Shown here: piece by piece, positions 7,920 through 16,733 of the stretch
Numbering within the stretch: the stretch's first letter is position 1
How the letters are laid out: each line of letters begins with the position of its first letter
Source of the DNA: JBBCJM01 sp037190175
Lineage (GTDB): Bacteria > Pseudomonadota > Alphaproteobacteria > Rhodobacterales > Rhodobacteraceae
Assembly: GCA_037190175.1 (NCBI GenBank)
Contig: JBBCJM010000004.1
Coordinates: 1 to 64,000, forward strand
Direction of reading: 5' to 3'
DNA: 64,000 nucleotides
The notes under the pieces: generated by a model
What the model was told of the DNA's origin: nothing
Databases searched by the model: none
The model's input: only the letters and a program-made list of their open reading frames with translations
Translations under genes and position numbers: made by a program

Positions 7920-8744
7920 TCAGGCGGTCCGCCGGCCGGGCTCCAGCGCCCGCACCTGCGCCTGGAAATAGTGCGAGCCCGCCGCGGCCTCGCCCAGTTC
8001 CACCGCCGCTGCCTGCAACCGAGGGGCCAGTTCCGCCATCCGCTCGGCCGTCATCCGCACCGCGGGGCCGGCGATCGACAGACACCCCAGCACCGGGCCG
8101 GTGCCGTGATGGCGCACCGGCACCGCCATGGCCGCCATCCCGGCGATATAGCTGTCGACCGCCGTGGCATAGCCGCGGGCGCGGGCCTCGGCGAGGTGGT
8201 CCAGAAGCAGGCTCAGGCTGCGCGGCGCGTTGGGCCCCGCGCCCTCGGCCTGCCGGATCAGGCCCTGCGCGGCAACCCGGGCCAGCGCCTCGTCGTCGGT
8301 CATGGTGGACAGCCAGGCCTTGCCGCCCGAGGAACTGGCCAGGTGCACGATCACCCCCTGCTCCTGCCCCGGGTCGTAGCGCAGCCCGCGCGTGGCCCCC
8401 TGCGCCACCGCCACCCAGATCAGCCGGTCGCCGTCCACCACGGACAGGCGGATGAGCTCGCCCGAATCCGCCGCCAGCCGGTCCAGCACCGGCTGCGCCA
8501 CGTCGGTGATCCCGGCGCGGCCGAGGAAGCCGAGGCCCATGGCCGGCAGCTTGATGGTCAGCGCATAGTCGCCCTGCGCCTGCACCTGCCGCACGTAGCC
8601 CAGCCGGCCGAGTTCCTGCAGCGTGCGATGCACGCCGCTGGCCGGCTGGTCGGTCGCCGCGGCGATGGCGGAAACCGGCAGGCCCGCCGGATGGTCGACC
8701 AGCAGTTCCACGATGGCCAGCGATTTTTCCAGGACGCCGCTCAT
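7920..8744 (-). CDS. IclR-family transcriptional regulator
   Basis: A 274-residue regulator. The N-terminal winged HTH (about 5-65, MSGVLEKSLAIVELLVDHPAG onward) contains TDQPASGVHRTLQELG. The effector domain from about residue 80 contains LIRLSVVDGDRLIW and PVLGCLSIAGPAVRM. The ATG at 8744 overlaps the stop of the Gfo/Idh gene (ATGA); a longer frame to 9002 runs inside that gene. IclR proteins commonly govern aromatic and hydroaromatic catabolism. Its place inside the operon, beside the divergent flavoprotein at 9965, makes the 9824-9964 gap its likely target (inference). Confidence 0.88.
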   Translation of the reverse strand: MSGVLEKSLAIVELLVDHPAGLPVSAIAAATDQPASGVHRTLQELGRLGYVRQVQAQGDYALTIKLPAMGLGFLGRAGITDVAQPVLDRLAADSGELIRLSVVDGDRLIWVAVAQGATRGLRYDPGQEQGVIVHLASSSGGKAWLSTMTDDEALARVAAQGLIRQAEGAGPNAPRSLSLLLDHLAEARARGYATAVDSYIAGMAAMAVPVRHHGTGPVLGCLSIAGPAVRMTAERMAELAPRLQAAAVELGEAAAGSHYFQAQVRALEPGRRTA

Positions 8745-9823
8745 GCCCGGCCTCCGCTGAACGCCGTTCCAAGCGAGGAGAGATCCACCTGCACCGCCCG
8801 CCCGCTGGCCGCCGCGCCGCGGATCGCGTCCAGCACGATCAGGTTCGCGGTGGCGTCGCGGGCCGAGACGCGGGGCGCGCCGCCCTCGCGGATCAGGCCG
8901 GCGAAGTGCAGGAGCTGCGCCTCGTAGGGGTCGCCCGGGGACACCGGCAGCGCCGCGCCGCTCAGGGGCCGGGTCCAGTCGGGCTCGCCCTCGGGCTGCC
9001 ACAGCATGAGGTCGGGCAGGGACAGCCCGCCGCGGCTACCGGCATAGTGATGGGCGCTGACCGGATGGGCGGGAAAGCGCGCGAGGTTCTCGCCCGAGGT
9101 CAGGTCCCAGGCCCAGGGGCCCACCGCGGCATCGGAGATGCAGAGGGTGGCCAGGCCCCCGCCGGCGAAGGTCAGGCAGACCGCCGCGGTATCCTCCACC
9201 TCGAACCCCCGGCGGGCGTGGCTGGCGATGGCCTGCACGCCGGCGATCTCGCCGAAGAAATGGCGCAAAAGGTCGATCTCGTGCACCAGGTTGATCAGCA
9301 GCGGCCCGCCCGCGCCCGGGGTCCTGCGCCATGCGGCGTTGAAATAGGCGGGGTCCTTGGCCAGCGCGCAGGTGACGGTGGCCATGACCAGATCGCCGAT
9401 CCGTCCGGCCTGGATCGCTTCCCAGGCCGTGCGCACGATGGGGTTGTGGCGGCGGTGGTGGCCGACCAGCAGCGGCACCCCGGTTGCGTCCGCCACCGCG
9501 ATCAGGTCCAGCGCCGCGGCCAGGCTTTCCGCCACCGGCTTTTCCAGCAGCACCGGCAGCCCGGCCCGCAACAGCGCCGCGGTGACCGGCAGGTGCGTCT
9601 CGTTCGGCGTGGCCACGATGGCCGCCCGCGCCAGCCCCGAATCGATCAGCGCGGCGGTATCGGGCAGGCAGGGCACGCCCAGCCGGGCGGCGAGGTCCGC
9701 CCCCGCCGGCGAGGGTTCCACCAGCGCGGCCAGCCGCAGCCCGGGCGTGCGCGCCAGCGTGCCGATATGCGTGCGCCCGATGACGCCCGCGCCGATCACC
9801 GCGATGTCGATGGGTTCGCCCAC
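8741..9823 (-). CDS. Gfo/Idh/MocA-family NAD(P)-dependent oxidoreductase
   Basis: A 360-residue enzyme. The Rossmann motif is IAVIGAGVIGRTH at the N-terminus. The family lysine is in LLEKPVAES near residue 94, GHHRRHNP follows, and a catalytic Asp/His region is LVHEIDLLRHFFG. Members oxidise or reduce sugars, inositols and cyclohexanediol-like compounds. GTG at 9823 is preferred as start because GGGGGAGAGGGG sits just upstream; the ATG at 9844 would add seven Arg/Gly-rich residues. It is the first gene of the leftward operon and diverges from the flavoprotein at 9965. Confidence 0.85.
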   Translation of the reverse strand: MGEPIDIAVIGAGVIGRTHIGTLARTPGLRLAALVEPSPAGADLAARLGVPCLPDTAALIDSGLARAAIVATPNETHLPVTAALLRAGLPVLLEKPVAESLAAALDLIAVADATGVPLLVGHHRRHNPIVRTAWEAIQAGRIGDLVMATVTCALAKDPAYFNAAWRRTPGAGGPLLINLVHEIDLLRHFFGEIAGVQAIASHARRGFEVEDTAAVCLTFAGGGLATLCISDAAVGPWAWDLTSGENLARFPAHPVSAHHYAGSRGGLSLPDLMLWQPEGEPDWTRPLSGAALPVSPGDPYEAQLLHFAGLIREGGAPRVSARDATANLIVLDAIRGAAASGRAVQVDLSSLGTAFSGGRA

Positions 9824-9964
9824 GGCCCCTCTCCCCCTGCGCATTCCGGCCCAGTGATAGCAGAGCCGCCACCGAATGGAAGAAGATTTAATTGTTGAAT
9901 GCCGTTCCAGTTTACTGCATCAACGCACCACGGGCAAGGGGAGCGCCCGGGAATCGGGGGGTTC
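9824..9964. promoter_or_regulatory. Divergent promoter region of the flavoprotein operons
   Basis: This gap is markedly more AT-rich than its surroundings (around 9880-9900, GATTTAATTGTTGAAT). It must hold the promoters of both operons. A short inverted repeat, TGGAA (9877-9881) and TTCCA (9905-9909), is a weak candidate operator for the IclR protein. No clear -35/-10 pair can be fixed by eye. Confidence 0.35.
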
Positions 9965-11683
9965 ATGCACCGCAGGCTGGCCGAGGTCGGGGACGGTTAC
10001 GATGTGGTCGTGCTGGGCGCGGGCTCGGGCGGCATGTCGGCCGCGGTCTTCGCCGCGCTGGAAGGCGCCCGGGTGCTGCTGGTGGAGCGTACCGAATACC
10101 TGGGCGGCACCTCGGCCTGGTCCGCCGCCACCACCTGGATCCCGCTGACCCGCCATTCCCGCGCCATCGGGGCCGAGGATTCGTTCGAGAAGGTCTCGGG
10201 CTTCCTCGACCGCGCGGTGGGCAACCGCAGCCCCAAGGCCCTGCGCGACGCCTTCCTGGCCGCCGGGCCGGGGGTGATCGACACGCTGGAGGAGCGGACG
10301 GAGGTCAAGTTCCGCCCCCGGCCGTTCCATCCCGACTACCTGTCGGAGCTGGAGGGCGCCACCAGCTTCGGCCGCGCGCTGGAGCCGCTGCCGTTCCAGG
10401 CCGCCGGGCTGGGCCGCGACCTGGCGCTGATCCGCCCGCCGATCCCCGAGTTCACCATCCTGGGCGGCATGATGGTCGACCGCGACGACATCCCCCATCT
10501 GATGAAGATCGGCAAGTCGCTGAAATCCACCGCCTATTCGGCGCGGATCATCGGGAAATACTGGCTGGGGAAGGTCCGCCACGGGCGCGACACCCGGCTG
10601 CTGATGGGCAATGCGCTGATCGGGCGGATGCTGGCGGCGGCCAACCAGCTGGGGGTTGATATCCTGACGCGGACCGAGACGCTGGCGTTTTCCTCGGGCC
10701 CCGAGGGGGTAACCGGCGTCACGCTGCGGCAGGACGGCACCGAGCGGACCATCGCGGTGGCCGGCGGCGTGGTGCTGGCCTCGGGCGGCTTCGCCCGGCA
10801 TCCCAAGCTGCGGGCCGAGATGCTGCCGCAGCCGGTGCCCGAGCACAGCCCCTCGGCCCCCGGCCATACGGGCGCGCTGCACGACCTGGCCTTCGCGCTC
10901 GGCGCCCACCACAACGACACCGCGGCGCAGCCCTGCTTCTGGGCGCCCTGCTCGCACCGCCGCCGGGCGGACGGCTCGATGGCGGTGTTCCCGCATTTCG
11001 TCTTCGACCGCTCCAAGCCCGGGATCATCTCGGTCGGCCGCGACGGGCGGCGGTTCGTGAACGAATCGACCAGCTATCACCTGTTCGGCGCGGCGCAGTT
11101 CGCCACCGGGCAGATCCCGGCCTTCCTGATCGCCGACGCCCGGGCGCTGGCCAAGTACGGGATGGGGATGATCCGGCCGGGCGGGCAGAACATCCGGCCG
11201 TTCCTGGCCGACGGCTACCTGACCGAAGGCAGGACGCCGGAGGAACTGGCGGGCAGGCTGGGGATCGACGCCGAGGGGCTGAAGGACAGCATCGCGCGGA
11301 TGAACCGCTATGCGGAAGCCGGGGTGGACGCGGATTTCGCCCGCGGCACCACGGTCTACGAACGCGCGAACGGCGACCCGGAGCATGGGCCGAACCCGAC
11401 GCTGGGGCGGCTGGACACCGCACCCTTCTATGCGGTGAAGCTGTGGCCGGGCGACATCGGCTCGGCCATGGGGCTGGCGGGGGACGAGCACGCCCGGCTG
11501 ATCCGGCGCGACGGGACGGCCATCGGCGGGCTCTACGCCTGCGGCAACGACCTGGCCTCGATCATGGGCGGGGTCTATCCCGGGCCGGGGATCACCGTGG
11601 GGCCGGCCATCGTCTTCGGCGCCATCGCCGCCCGCCACGCCGCGGCCCGCGCCGCTGCCGCGCGCAAGGGGCAGGCGGCATGA
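9965..11683 (+). CDS. FAD-binding-2 dehydrogenase (ketosteroid-dehydrogenase-like), copy 2
   Basis: A 572-residue paralogue of the flavoproteins at 6197 and 21108. The FAD site GAGSGG is at 18-23, followed by ERTEYLGGTSAWSAATTWIP. The C-terminus has GNDLASIMGG and YPGPGITVGPA, retaining the Tyr-x3-Gly pair. The ATG at 9965 is chosen because GGGGGG stands just upstream and the dinucleotide fold starts soon after; an in-frame ATG at 9899 would add 22 residues with no family counterpart. The gene overlaps the epimerase by 4 nt (ATGA). It probably desaturates a ring ketone or acid; the substrate is not deducible. Confidence 0.84.
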   Translation: MHRRLAEVGDGYDVVVLGAGSGGMSAAVFAALEGARVLLVERTEYLGGTSAWSAATTWIPLTRHSRAIGAEDSFEKVSGFLDRAVGNRSPKALRDAFLAAGPGVIDTLEERTEVKFRPRPFHPDYLSELEGATSFGRALEPLPFQAAGLGRDLALIRPPIPEFTILGGMMVDRDDIPHLMKIGKSLKSTAYSARIIGKYWLGKVRHGRDTRLLMGNALIGRMLAAANQLGVDILTRTETLAFSSGPEGVTGVTLRQDGTERTIAVAGGVVLASGGFARHPKLRAEMLPQPVPEHSPSAPGHTGALHDLAFALGAHHNDTAAQPCFWAPCSHRRRADGSMAVFPHFVFDRSKPGIISVGRDGRRFVNESTSYHLFGAAQFATGQIPAFLIADARALAKYGMGMIRPGGQNIRPFLADGYLTEGRTPEELAGRLGIDAEGLKDSIARMNRYAEAGVDADFARGTTVYERANGDPEHGPNPTLGRLDTAPFYAVKLWPGDIGSAMGLAGDEHARLIRRDGTAIGGLYACGNDLASIMGGVYPGPGITVGPAIVFGAIAARHAAARAAAARKGQAA

Positions 11684-12540
11684 GCCGGATCCTGGTCACC
11701 GGCGGGGCGGGCTTCGTGGGCCTGCGCGCGGTCGCCGCGCTGCGGGCCGTGGGGCATTCCGTGAGGGTGTTCGACCTGCGCCCCGGGCCGGGGGTGGAGG
11801 TGGCGGGCGACATCACCGACACCGCGGCGGTGGCCCGGGCGGCGGAGGGCTGCGACGGGATCGTGCATCTGGCGGGCCTGATGACGGTGGACTGCGCCCG
11901 CGATCCGCTGCTGGGCGCGCGGGTGAACCTGCTGGGCAGCCTGAAGGTGTTCGAGGCGGCCAGGGCCCGACGGCTGCCGGTGGCGTATCTCAGCACCGCC
12001 GGCGTGTTCGGGCCGGAGAGCGCGGAGCATCCCCGCCCGATGACCATCTACGGCACCACCAAGCTGGCGGTCGAGGGCGCGGCGCGGGCCTATGCGCTGG
12101 ACCACGGCGTGCCCAGCCTCGGCCTGCGGCCCTATATCGTCTATGGGCCGGGGATCAGTTCCGGCATCGCCGCCGGCCCCTCCATCGCGCTGGCGGCCGC
12201 GGTGCGGCGCGAGCCTGCCACCATCCGCTTCTCGGGCCGCGTGGGCTTCGTGCATGTCGATGACGTGGCGCGCCTGCTGGCCGCGGCGATGAGCGTGCCT
12301 CTGGAGGGCGCCACCGCGCTGACCATGGCCGGCGACACCGCCGAGATGACCGCCTTCACCGCCGAGCTTGCCCGGCAATCCGGCTGGGACGGGATCGCCA
12401 TCGAGGGCCCGCCGCTGCGCATCCCGGCCGACCTCGCCTCGGACCCCGTGCCCCCGGCGCTGGGGGCCCATCCGGTGACGAAGGTCGCCGAGGGCATCGC
12501 CCGGTCGCTGGCCGAGCTGAGGGCGGCGCATGGGCAATAG
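11680..12540 (+). CDS. NAD-dependent epimerase/dehydratase-family protein
   Basis: A 286-residue extended SDR. It starts with ILVTGGAGFVGLRAV, the NAD-binding TGxxGxxG motif. LAGLMTVDC and the catalytic Tyr/Lys in IYGTTKLAVE (about 123-131) follow, with LRPYIVYGPG and FVHVDDVARLL further on. The start overlaps the flavoprotein stop (ATGA); the long frame to 11443 is a shadow. Family reactions include sugar 4-epimerisation, hydroxysteroid-type oxidation and ketone reduction. Coupled to a KstD-like enzyme, it may act on the hydroxyl or keto group of the same ring (inference). Confidence 0.82.
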   Translation: MSRILVTGGAGFVGLRAVAALRAVGHSVRVFDLRPGPGVEVAGDITDTAAVARAAEGCDGIVHLAGLMTVDCARDPLLGARVNLLGSLKVFEAARARRLPVAYLSTAGVFGPESAEHPRPMTIYGTTKLAVEGAARAYALDHGVPSLGLRPYIVYGPGISSGIAAGPSIALAAAVRREPATIRFSGRVGFVHVDDVARLLAAAMSVPLEGATALTMAGDTAEMTAFTAELARQSGWDGIAIEGPPLRIPADLASDPVPPALGAHPVTKVAEGIARSLAELRAAHGQ

Positions 12541-12645
12541 TCCAACACATCGCCCCCATCGTCCATTTCCTGCGGCGGGGGGCCGTGGTCTTGTCGATGA
12601 AGGGCGCAGGCGGGCCGCAGATCCGTCGCGCGGGGAGGGGAACGG

Positions 12646-13458
12646 ATGACGCAGCCGCTGCGGATCGACGGCGAGACCCGGGTGTTTCCCATCCTGGGCC
12701 ACCCCATCGGGCAGGTGAAATCCCCCGCCTCGCTTAGCGCGATCATGGCCGGGGCCGGGTTCAACGGCCTGGTGGTGCCGGTGGACATCCGCCCGGCCGA
12801 CCTGCAAGGCTGGCTGGCGACCGCGGGGGCGATGCTGAACGTGGGCGGCATCATCGTGACGGTGCCGCACAAGGCCGCCTGCCTTTCCTTCTGCACCCGG
12901 GTGTCGGACCGGGCGCGCGCCTCGGGCGCGGTCAACATCATGGTGCGCGAGGGCGACGACTGGCTGGGCGACGCCACTGATGGGCACGGCTACCTGGACG
13001 GGATCGCGGCCGAGGGCTTCGACGTGGCGGGCAAGCCGGCGCTGCTGGTGGGCACCGGCGGCGCGGGCTCGGCCATCGCCTACGAGATCCTGGCGCGCGG
13101 CGCCTCGGACCTGGCGCTGCACGACATCGACACCGCCCGGCGCGACGGCCTGATCGCCCGGCTGAACGCGGCCTTCCCCGGCAGGGCGCGGGTGGGCGGC
13201 ACCGACCCGCGGGGCTTCGCGCTGGTGGCCAATGCCACGCCGCTGGGGATGCGCGAAGGCGATCCGCTGCCGGTGCAGGTGGAGCAGCTGACCCCCGACC
13301 AGTTCGTGGCCGATGTGGTGACCCGCCCCGCCATCCCGCCGCTGATCGCCGCGGCGCGGGCGAAGGGGTGCGGCACCATGCCGGGTTCGGGAATGTTCGA
13401 CGCGCAGGCGGCGCTGCTGGCCGACCTGCTGATGGGCCGGCGCAGGATCGTCGCATGA
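12646..13458 (+). CDS. Shikimate dehydrogenase-family protein with altered substrate site
   Basis: A 270-residue AroE-fold protein. The substrate domain begins ILGHPIGQVKSP. The catalytic Lys76 (VTVPHK), Asn97 (AVNI) and Asp112 (GDATDGHG) are present. The NAD(P) site is VGTGGAGSAIAY and the C-terminal Gln sits in GMFDAQAA. In AroE the shikimate carboxylate is held by a Ser-x-Ser pair; here the first Ser is Val24 (V-K-S-P), so the ligand may differ. GGGGAGGGG precedes the ATG. The gene stands 105 nt after the epimerase and before the Liv importer, a setting that suggests a catabolic rather than biosynthetic role (inference). Confidence 0.82.
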   Translation: MTQPLRIDGETRVFPILGHPIGQVKSPASLSAIMAGAGFNGLVVPVDIRPADLQGWLATAGAMLNVGGIIVTVPHKAACLSFCTRVSDRARASGAVNIMVREGDDWLGDATDGHGYLDGIAAEGFDVAGKPALLVGTGGAGSAIAYEILARGASDLALHDIDTARRDGLIARLNAAFPGRARVGGTDPRGFALVANATPLGMREGDPLPVQVEQLTPDQFVADVVTRPAIPPLIAAARAKGCGTMPGSGMFDAQAALLADLLMGRRRIVA

Positions 13459-13653
13459 TTAACCCCATGTTACGGCCCCAGCCCACTCGGTACTCGCCTG
13501 CACGGGGCTTTTGCGGCATGGTCCGCAGAGACGGCCTTGGGGAGAGGCCCGTCCCCGGCATGGCGCAGAAGACGCGAGACGTCCGGCCCTGACCGGGCCG
13601 GTTGCGCCCCTTCCGGGGGCAGATCGAACAGGATCAACAAGGGGAGGAACCAC

Positions 13654-14781
13654 ATGATCCGCAAACTCATCGGCTCTGCCGCGCTGGCGCTGGCGCTGAC
13701 GGCGGTGCCGGCTCTGGCGCAGCTCAAGGTCGGCGCGGTGGCCGAGCTTTCGGGCGCGGGCGCCGCCGCCGGCACCAACTGGCAGGACGGCCTGAAGATG
13801 GCCTTCGAGGAGATCAACGCCGCGGGCGGGATCCTGGGCCAGCAGGTCCAGATCATGGAATACGACAGCCAGACCGACCCGCAGGTCAGCCGCGCCATGG
13901 TGCAGAAGGCCATCGACGAAGGCGCCTATGCGCTGTTCGGCACGGTGTTCTCGGGCTCGACCGTGGTCAACATGCTGATCGCCCAGCAGAACGGCATCCC
14001 GCAGTTCACGGGGTCCGAGGCGCCCTCGATCACCTCGATGGGCAACCCCTACATCTTCCGCACCACCTTCGGCGCGCAGAAGGGGGTGCCGAAGCTGGCC
14101 GCCTACATGCAGGACGAGATGGGGGTGACCAAGGTCGGCGTGGCCTGGGCCAACACCGAGTTCGGCAAGGGCGGCTATGACGCCTTCAAGAAGGAGATGG
14201 AGGCCCGCGGCATCCAGATCGTGGTCGACGTGCCCTCGGAACAGGCGCAGTCCGACTTCTCGGCCGACATCCTGAAGCTGAAGGGCTCGGACGCCGAGGC
14301 GATCTTCGTCTACCTGACCGAAGAGGAAAGCGCCCGCTTCCTGCGCGAGGCGCAGAAGCAGGGGCTGGCCATCCCGCTGCTGGGCGAGACCACGCTGATC
14401 GGCAACAAGGTGATCGAACTGGCCGGCGACGCCGCGAACCTCGGCATGGGCCACGTGGGCCTGACGCCCGAGGCCGACGTGCCGGAAATGACCGCGATGG
14501 TCGAGAAGTTCATCGGGAAGTACAAGTACACCCCCGACCACAACGCGATCAAAGGCTATACCGCGGCCTATTACCTCAAGCACGTCACCGAAATGGTGGG
14601 CGCGCCGGACAGCGAGGCGATCGCGGCCAGGCTGCACGGGCTGACGCTGACCGCGGCCGACTATCCCGGCATCCTGATGGACACCACCTGGGACGAGACC
14701 GGCGAGATGTCGCGCGAAAGCTTCCTGGTGCGCGTGGTGGACGGCAAGCAGGAAGTCATCGCGGTCCTGCCGCCGAACTGA
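13654..14781 (+). CDS. livJ: Branched-chain-type ABC importer, substrate-binding protein
   Basis: A 375-residue periplasmic binding protein of the LivJ/peripla_BP_6 family. The signal peptide is about residues 1-22 (MIRKLIGSAALALALTAVPALA, cleaved before QLKVG). The mature protein opens with VGAVAELSGAGAAAGTNWQDG and EEINAAGGILGQQV, typical of the first lobe. GGGGAGG stands 7 nt before the ATG. It heads livJHMGF, separated from livH by two strong hairpins that probably protect its mRNA. In catabolic islands this family often binds aromatic or other organic acids rather than Leu/Ile/Val, so the ligand is open. Confidence 0.9.
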   Translation: MIRKLIGSAALALALTAVPALAQLKVGAVAELSGAGAAAGTNWQDGLKMAFEEINAAGGILGQQVQIMEYDSQTDPQVSRAMVQKAIDEGAYALFGTVFSGSTVVNMLIAQQNGIPQFTGSEAPSITSMGNPYIFRTTFGAQKGVPKLAAYMQDEMGVTKVGVAWANTEFGKGGYDAFKKEMEARGIQIVVDVPSEQAQSDFSADILKLKGSDAEAIFVYLTEEESARFLREAQKQGLAIPLLGETTLIGNKVIELAGDAANLGMGHVGLTPEADVPEMTAMVEKFIGKYKYTPDHNAIKGYTAAYYLKHVTEMVGAPDSEAIAARLHGLTLTAADYPGILMDTTWDETGEMSRESFLVRVVDGKQEVIAVLPPN

Positions 14782-14796
14782 GCCTCTCCGTCACCC

Positions 14797-14821
14797 GGGG
14801 CCGCGCCAGCGGTGCGGCCCC
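14797..14821 (+). terminator. Intercistronic hairpin 1 after livJ
   Basis: A perfect 8-bp stem, GGGGCCGC (14797-14804) with GCGGCCCC (14814-14821), and a 9-nt loop. There is no T-run, so attenuation or 3'-end protection is more likely than full termination. Confidence 0.6.
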
Positions 14822-14824
14822 GAC

Positions 14825-14860
14825 CGGGAACCCGGGGAGTGCTCTCCCCCCGGGTTCCCG
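14825..14860 (+). terminator. Intercistronic hairpin 2 after livJ
   Basis: A second, longer GC stem: CGGGAACCCGGGG at 14825-14837 with its near-complement ending at 14860. Directly follows hairpin 1 and ends 24 nt before livH. Together they probably set a high binding-protein to permease ratio. Confidence 0.6.
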
Positions 14861-14883
14861 CCCCCTTGGCGCAGGAGTTGCCG

Positions 14884-15762
14884 ATGGCCGAATTCATCCA
14901 GATCATCGTATCCGGCCTTGCGGCGGGTTCGATCTATGCGCTGGCCGCGGTGGGGTTCACCCTGCTGTGGCAGGCCTCGCAGACCATCAACTTCGCCCAA
15001 GGCGAGTTCGTGATGCTGCCCGCCTTCTTCGTGCTGGTGGGCATGACCATGCTGGGGATGCCGCTCTGGGCCGCGGTGATCTTCGGGCTGGTGCTGTCGC
15101 TGATCGTGCTGGGGGTGATGTTCAAGAAGCTGGTGGTGGAGCCGATGCTGCCCCACGGCACCCTGCCGCTGGTCATCGCCACCATCGCGCTGGGTCTCCT
15201 GCTGAAGGAGAGCGTCAAGGAATTCTACGGCGCCACCGCGCAGCCCTTCCCGCCGGTGTTCCCGCAGACCACGTTCCAGATCGCCGGCGCCACCGTCTCG
15301 GTGCAGGACATCGCCAACCTCGCGGTCTCGATGCTGGCCATCGGCGGGTTGCAGCTGTTCCTGACCCGCACCCGCACCGGGCGCTGCATGCAGGCCACCG
15401 CGCAGAACCCGGGCGTGGCCGAGATCCTGGGCGTCGATGTGAAGCGGATGGTGATGTACACCTTCCTGATCAACGCGGCCCTGGCCGCCATCGCCTCGGT
15501 GCTGATCTCGCCCATCTACCTCGCCAAGTTCTCGAACGGCGAGACGCTGGGGCTGGTGGCCTTCATCGCGGCCATCGTGGGGGGCTTCAACCAGATCCGC
15601 GGCGCGCTGGTGGGCGGGCTGCTGATCGGAGTGATCGACAACATCTCGGCGGTCTATATCTCGGCGCAGTACCGCAGCGCGATGCCGCTGATCCTGCTGA
15701 TCGCCATCATCATGCTGCGGCCGCAGGGCCTGCTCGGCACCCCGGAAGGGAGAACGGTATGA
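14884..15762 (+). CDS. livH: Branched-chain-type ABC importer, permease 1
   Basis: A 292-residue integral membrane protein of the LivH family with about eight hydrophobic segments. The N-terminus IVSGLAAGSIYALAAVGFTL and the following INFAQGEFVML motif are diagnostic. The C-terminus GGLLIGVIDNISAVYI precedes the final helices. The ATG at 14884 follows AGGAG; a frame from 14812 would run through the hairpins. Its stop overlaps the livM start (ATGA). It pairs with LivM to form the channel. Confidence 0.92.
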   Translation: MAEFIQIIVSGLAAGSIYALAAVGFTLLWQASQTINFAQGEFVMLPAFFVLVGMTMLGMPLWAAVIFGLVLSLIVLGVMFKKLVVEPMLPHGTLPLVIATIALGLLLKESVKEFYGATAQPFPPVFPQTTFQIAGATVSVQDIANLAVSMLAIGGLQLFLTRTRTGRCMQATAQNPGVAEILGVDVKRMVMYTFLINAALAAIASVLISPIYLAKFSNGETLGLVAFIAAIVGGFNQIRGALVGGLLIGVIDNISAVYISAQYRSAMPLILLIAIIMLRPQGLLGTPEGRTV

Positions 15763-16733
15763 CCCGCTTGCAACTGCTGCTCGTCCTGCTCGGCATCGGG
15801 GCGCTGGTCGTGGCGCCCATGGGCCAGGGCAACTACATCATCTATGTGCTGAGCTCGTGGCTGATGTTCTCGATCGCCGCGATGGGGCTGAACCTGACGC
15901 TGGGCTATGCCGGGCAGGTGTCGCTGGCGCAGGCGGCCTTCATGGGGATCGGCGCCTATGTCACCGCGCTGATGACGATGAACGGCATCCACTGGATCCT
16001 CGCGGTGCGGGTGGCGGTCAGTTCCTGCTTCGCGGTGGGGCTGCTGCTGGGATATCCGGCCCTGCGGGTGCAGCACCACTTCCTGGCCTTCGTGACGCTG
16101 GCCTTCAACACGCTGCTGTTCCTGGTGCTGCGCAACGAGGAGCACATCACCGGCGGCTCCTTCGGCCTTGTCGGGATGCCGCGGCCCTCGTTCTTCGGCT
16201 GGTCCACCGGGCGGAACCTGCAGTTCTACTACTTCACGCTGGTCTGCTTCCTGGTCTCGGCCGGGATCATGTGGTGGATCCTGCGCTCGCCCTGGGGCCG
16301 GGCCTTCAAGGCGCTGCGCGAGAACCCGATCCGGGCCGAGAGCCTGGGGCTCAAGATCCGCCGCCAGACGCTCCTGGCCTTCGCCATCGGCTCGGCCTTC
16401 GGGGGCCTCGCCGGCGCGATCCAGACCCCGCTGGTGCAGTTCATCGAGCCCGGGTCCTTCGGCCTGATCCATTCGCTGAAGCTGCTGCTGATGGTGGTGG
16501 TCGGCGGCTCGGGCTTCTTCTTCGGGCCGATGCTGGGGGCGGCGGTGGTGATCCTGCTGCCCGAGGTGCTGCGGTTCACCGAAGGCTACTACCTGATCAT
16601 CTATTCCTTCCTGGTCATCGTGCTGATGGTCTATTCGCCCAACGGCCTGATCGGCCTCGGCCACAAGATCTGGGACCGCTTCAAACCGCGCACCGAGGCC
16701 CGCGCCGACCTGCAACAGGGGGTGCAGCTGTGA
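15759..16733 (+). CDS. livM: Branched-chain-type ABC importer, permease 2
   Basis: A 324-residue membrane protein of the LivM family. LNLTLGYAGQVSLAQAAFMGIGAY, seen in part near residues 45-65, is the hallmark. WGRAFKALRENPIRAESLGL is the cytoplasmic coupling loop toward the ATPases. The start overlaps the livH stop (ATGA) and the stop overlaps the GTG of livG. It is somewhat short but complete. Confidence 0.92.
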   Translation: MTRLQLLLVLLGIGALVVAPMGQGNYIIYVLSSWLMFSIAAMGLNLTLGYAGQVSLAQAAFMGIGAYVTALMTMNGIHWILAVRVAVSSCFAVGLLLGYPALRVQHHFLAFVTLAFNTLLFLVLRNEEHITGGSFGLVGMPRPSFFGWSTGRNLQFYYFTLVCFLVSAGIMWWILRSPWGRAFKALRENPIRAESLGLKIRRQTLLAFAIGSAFGGLAGAIQTPLVQFIEPGSFGLIHSLKLLLMVVVGGSGFFFGPMLGAAVVILLPEVLRFTEGYYLIIYSFLVIVLMVYSPNGLIGLGHKIWDRFKPRTEARADLQQGVQL

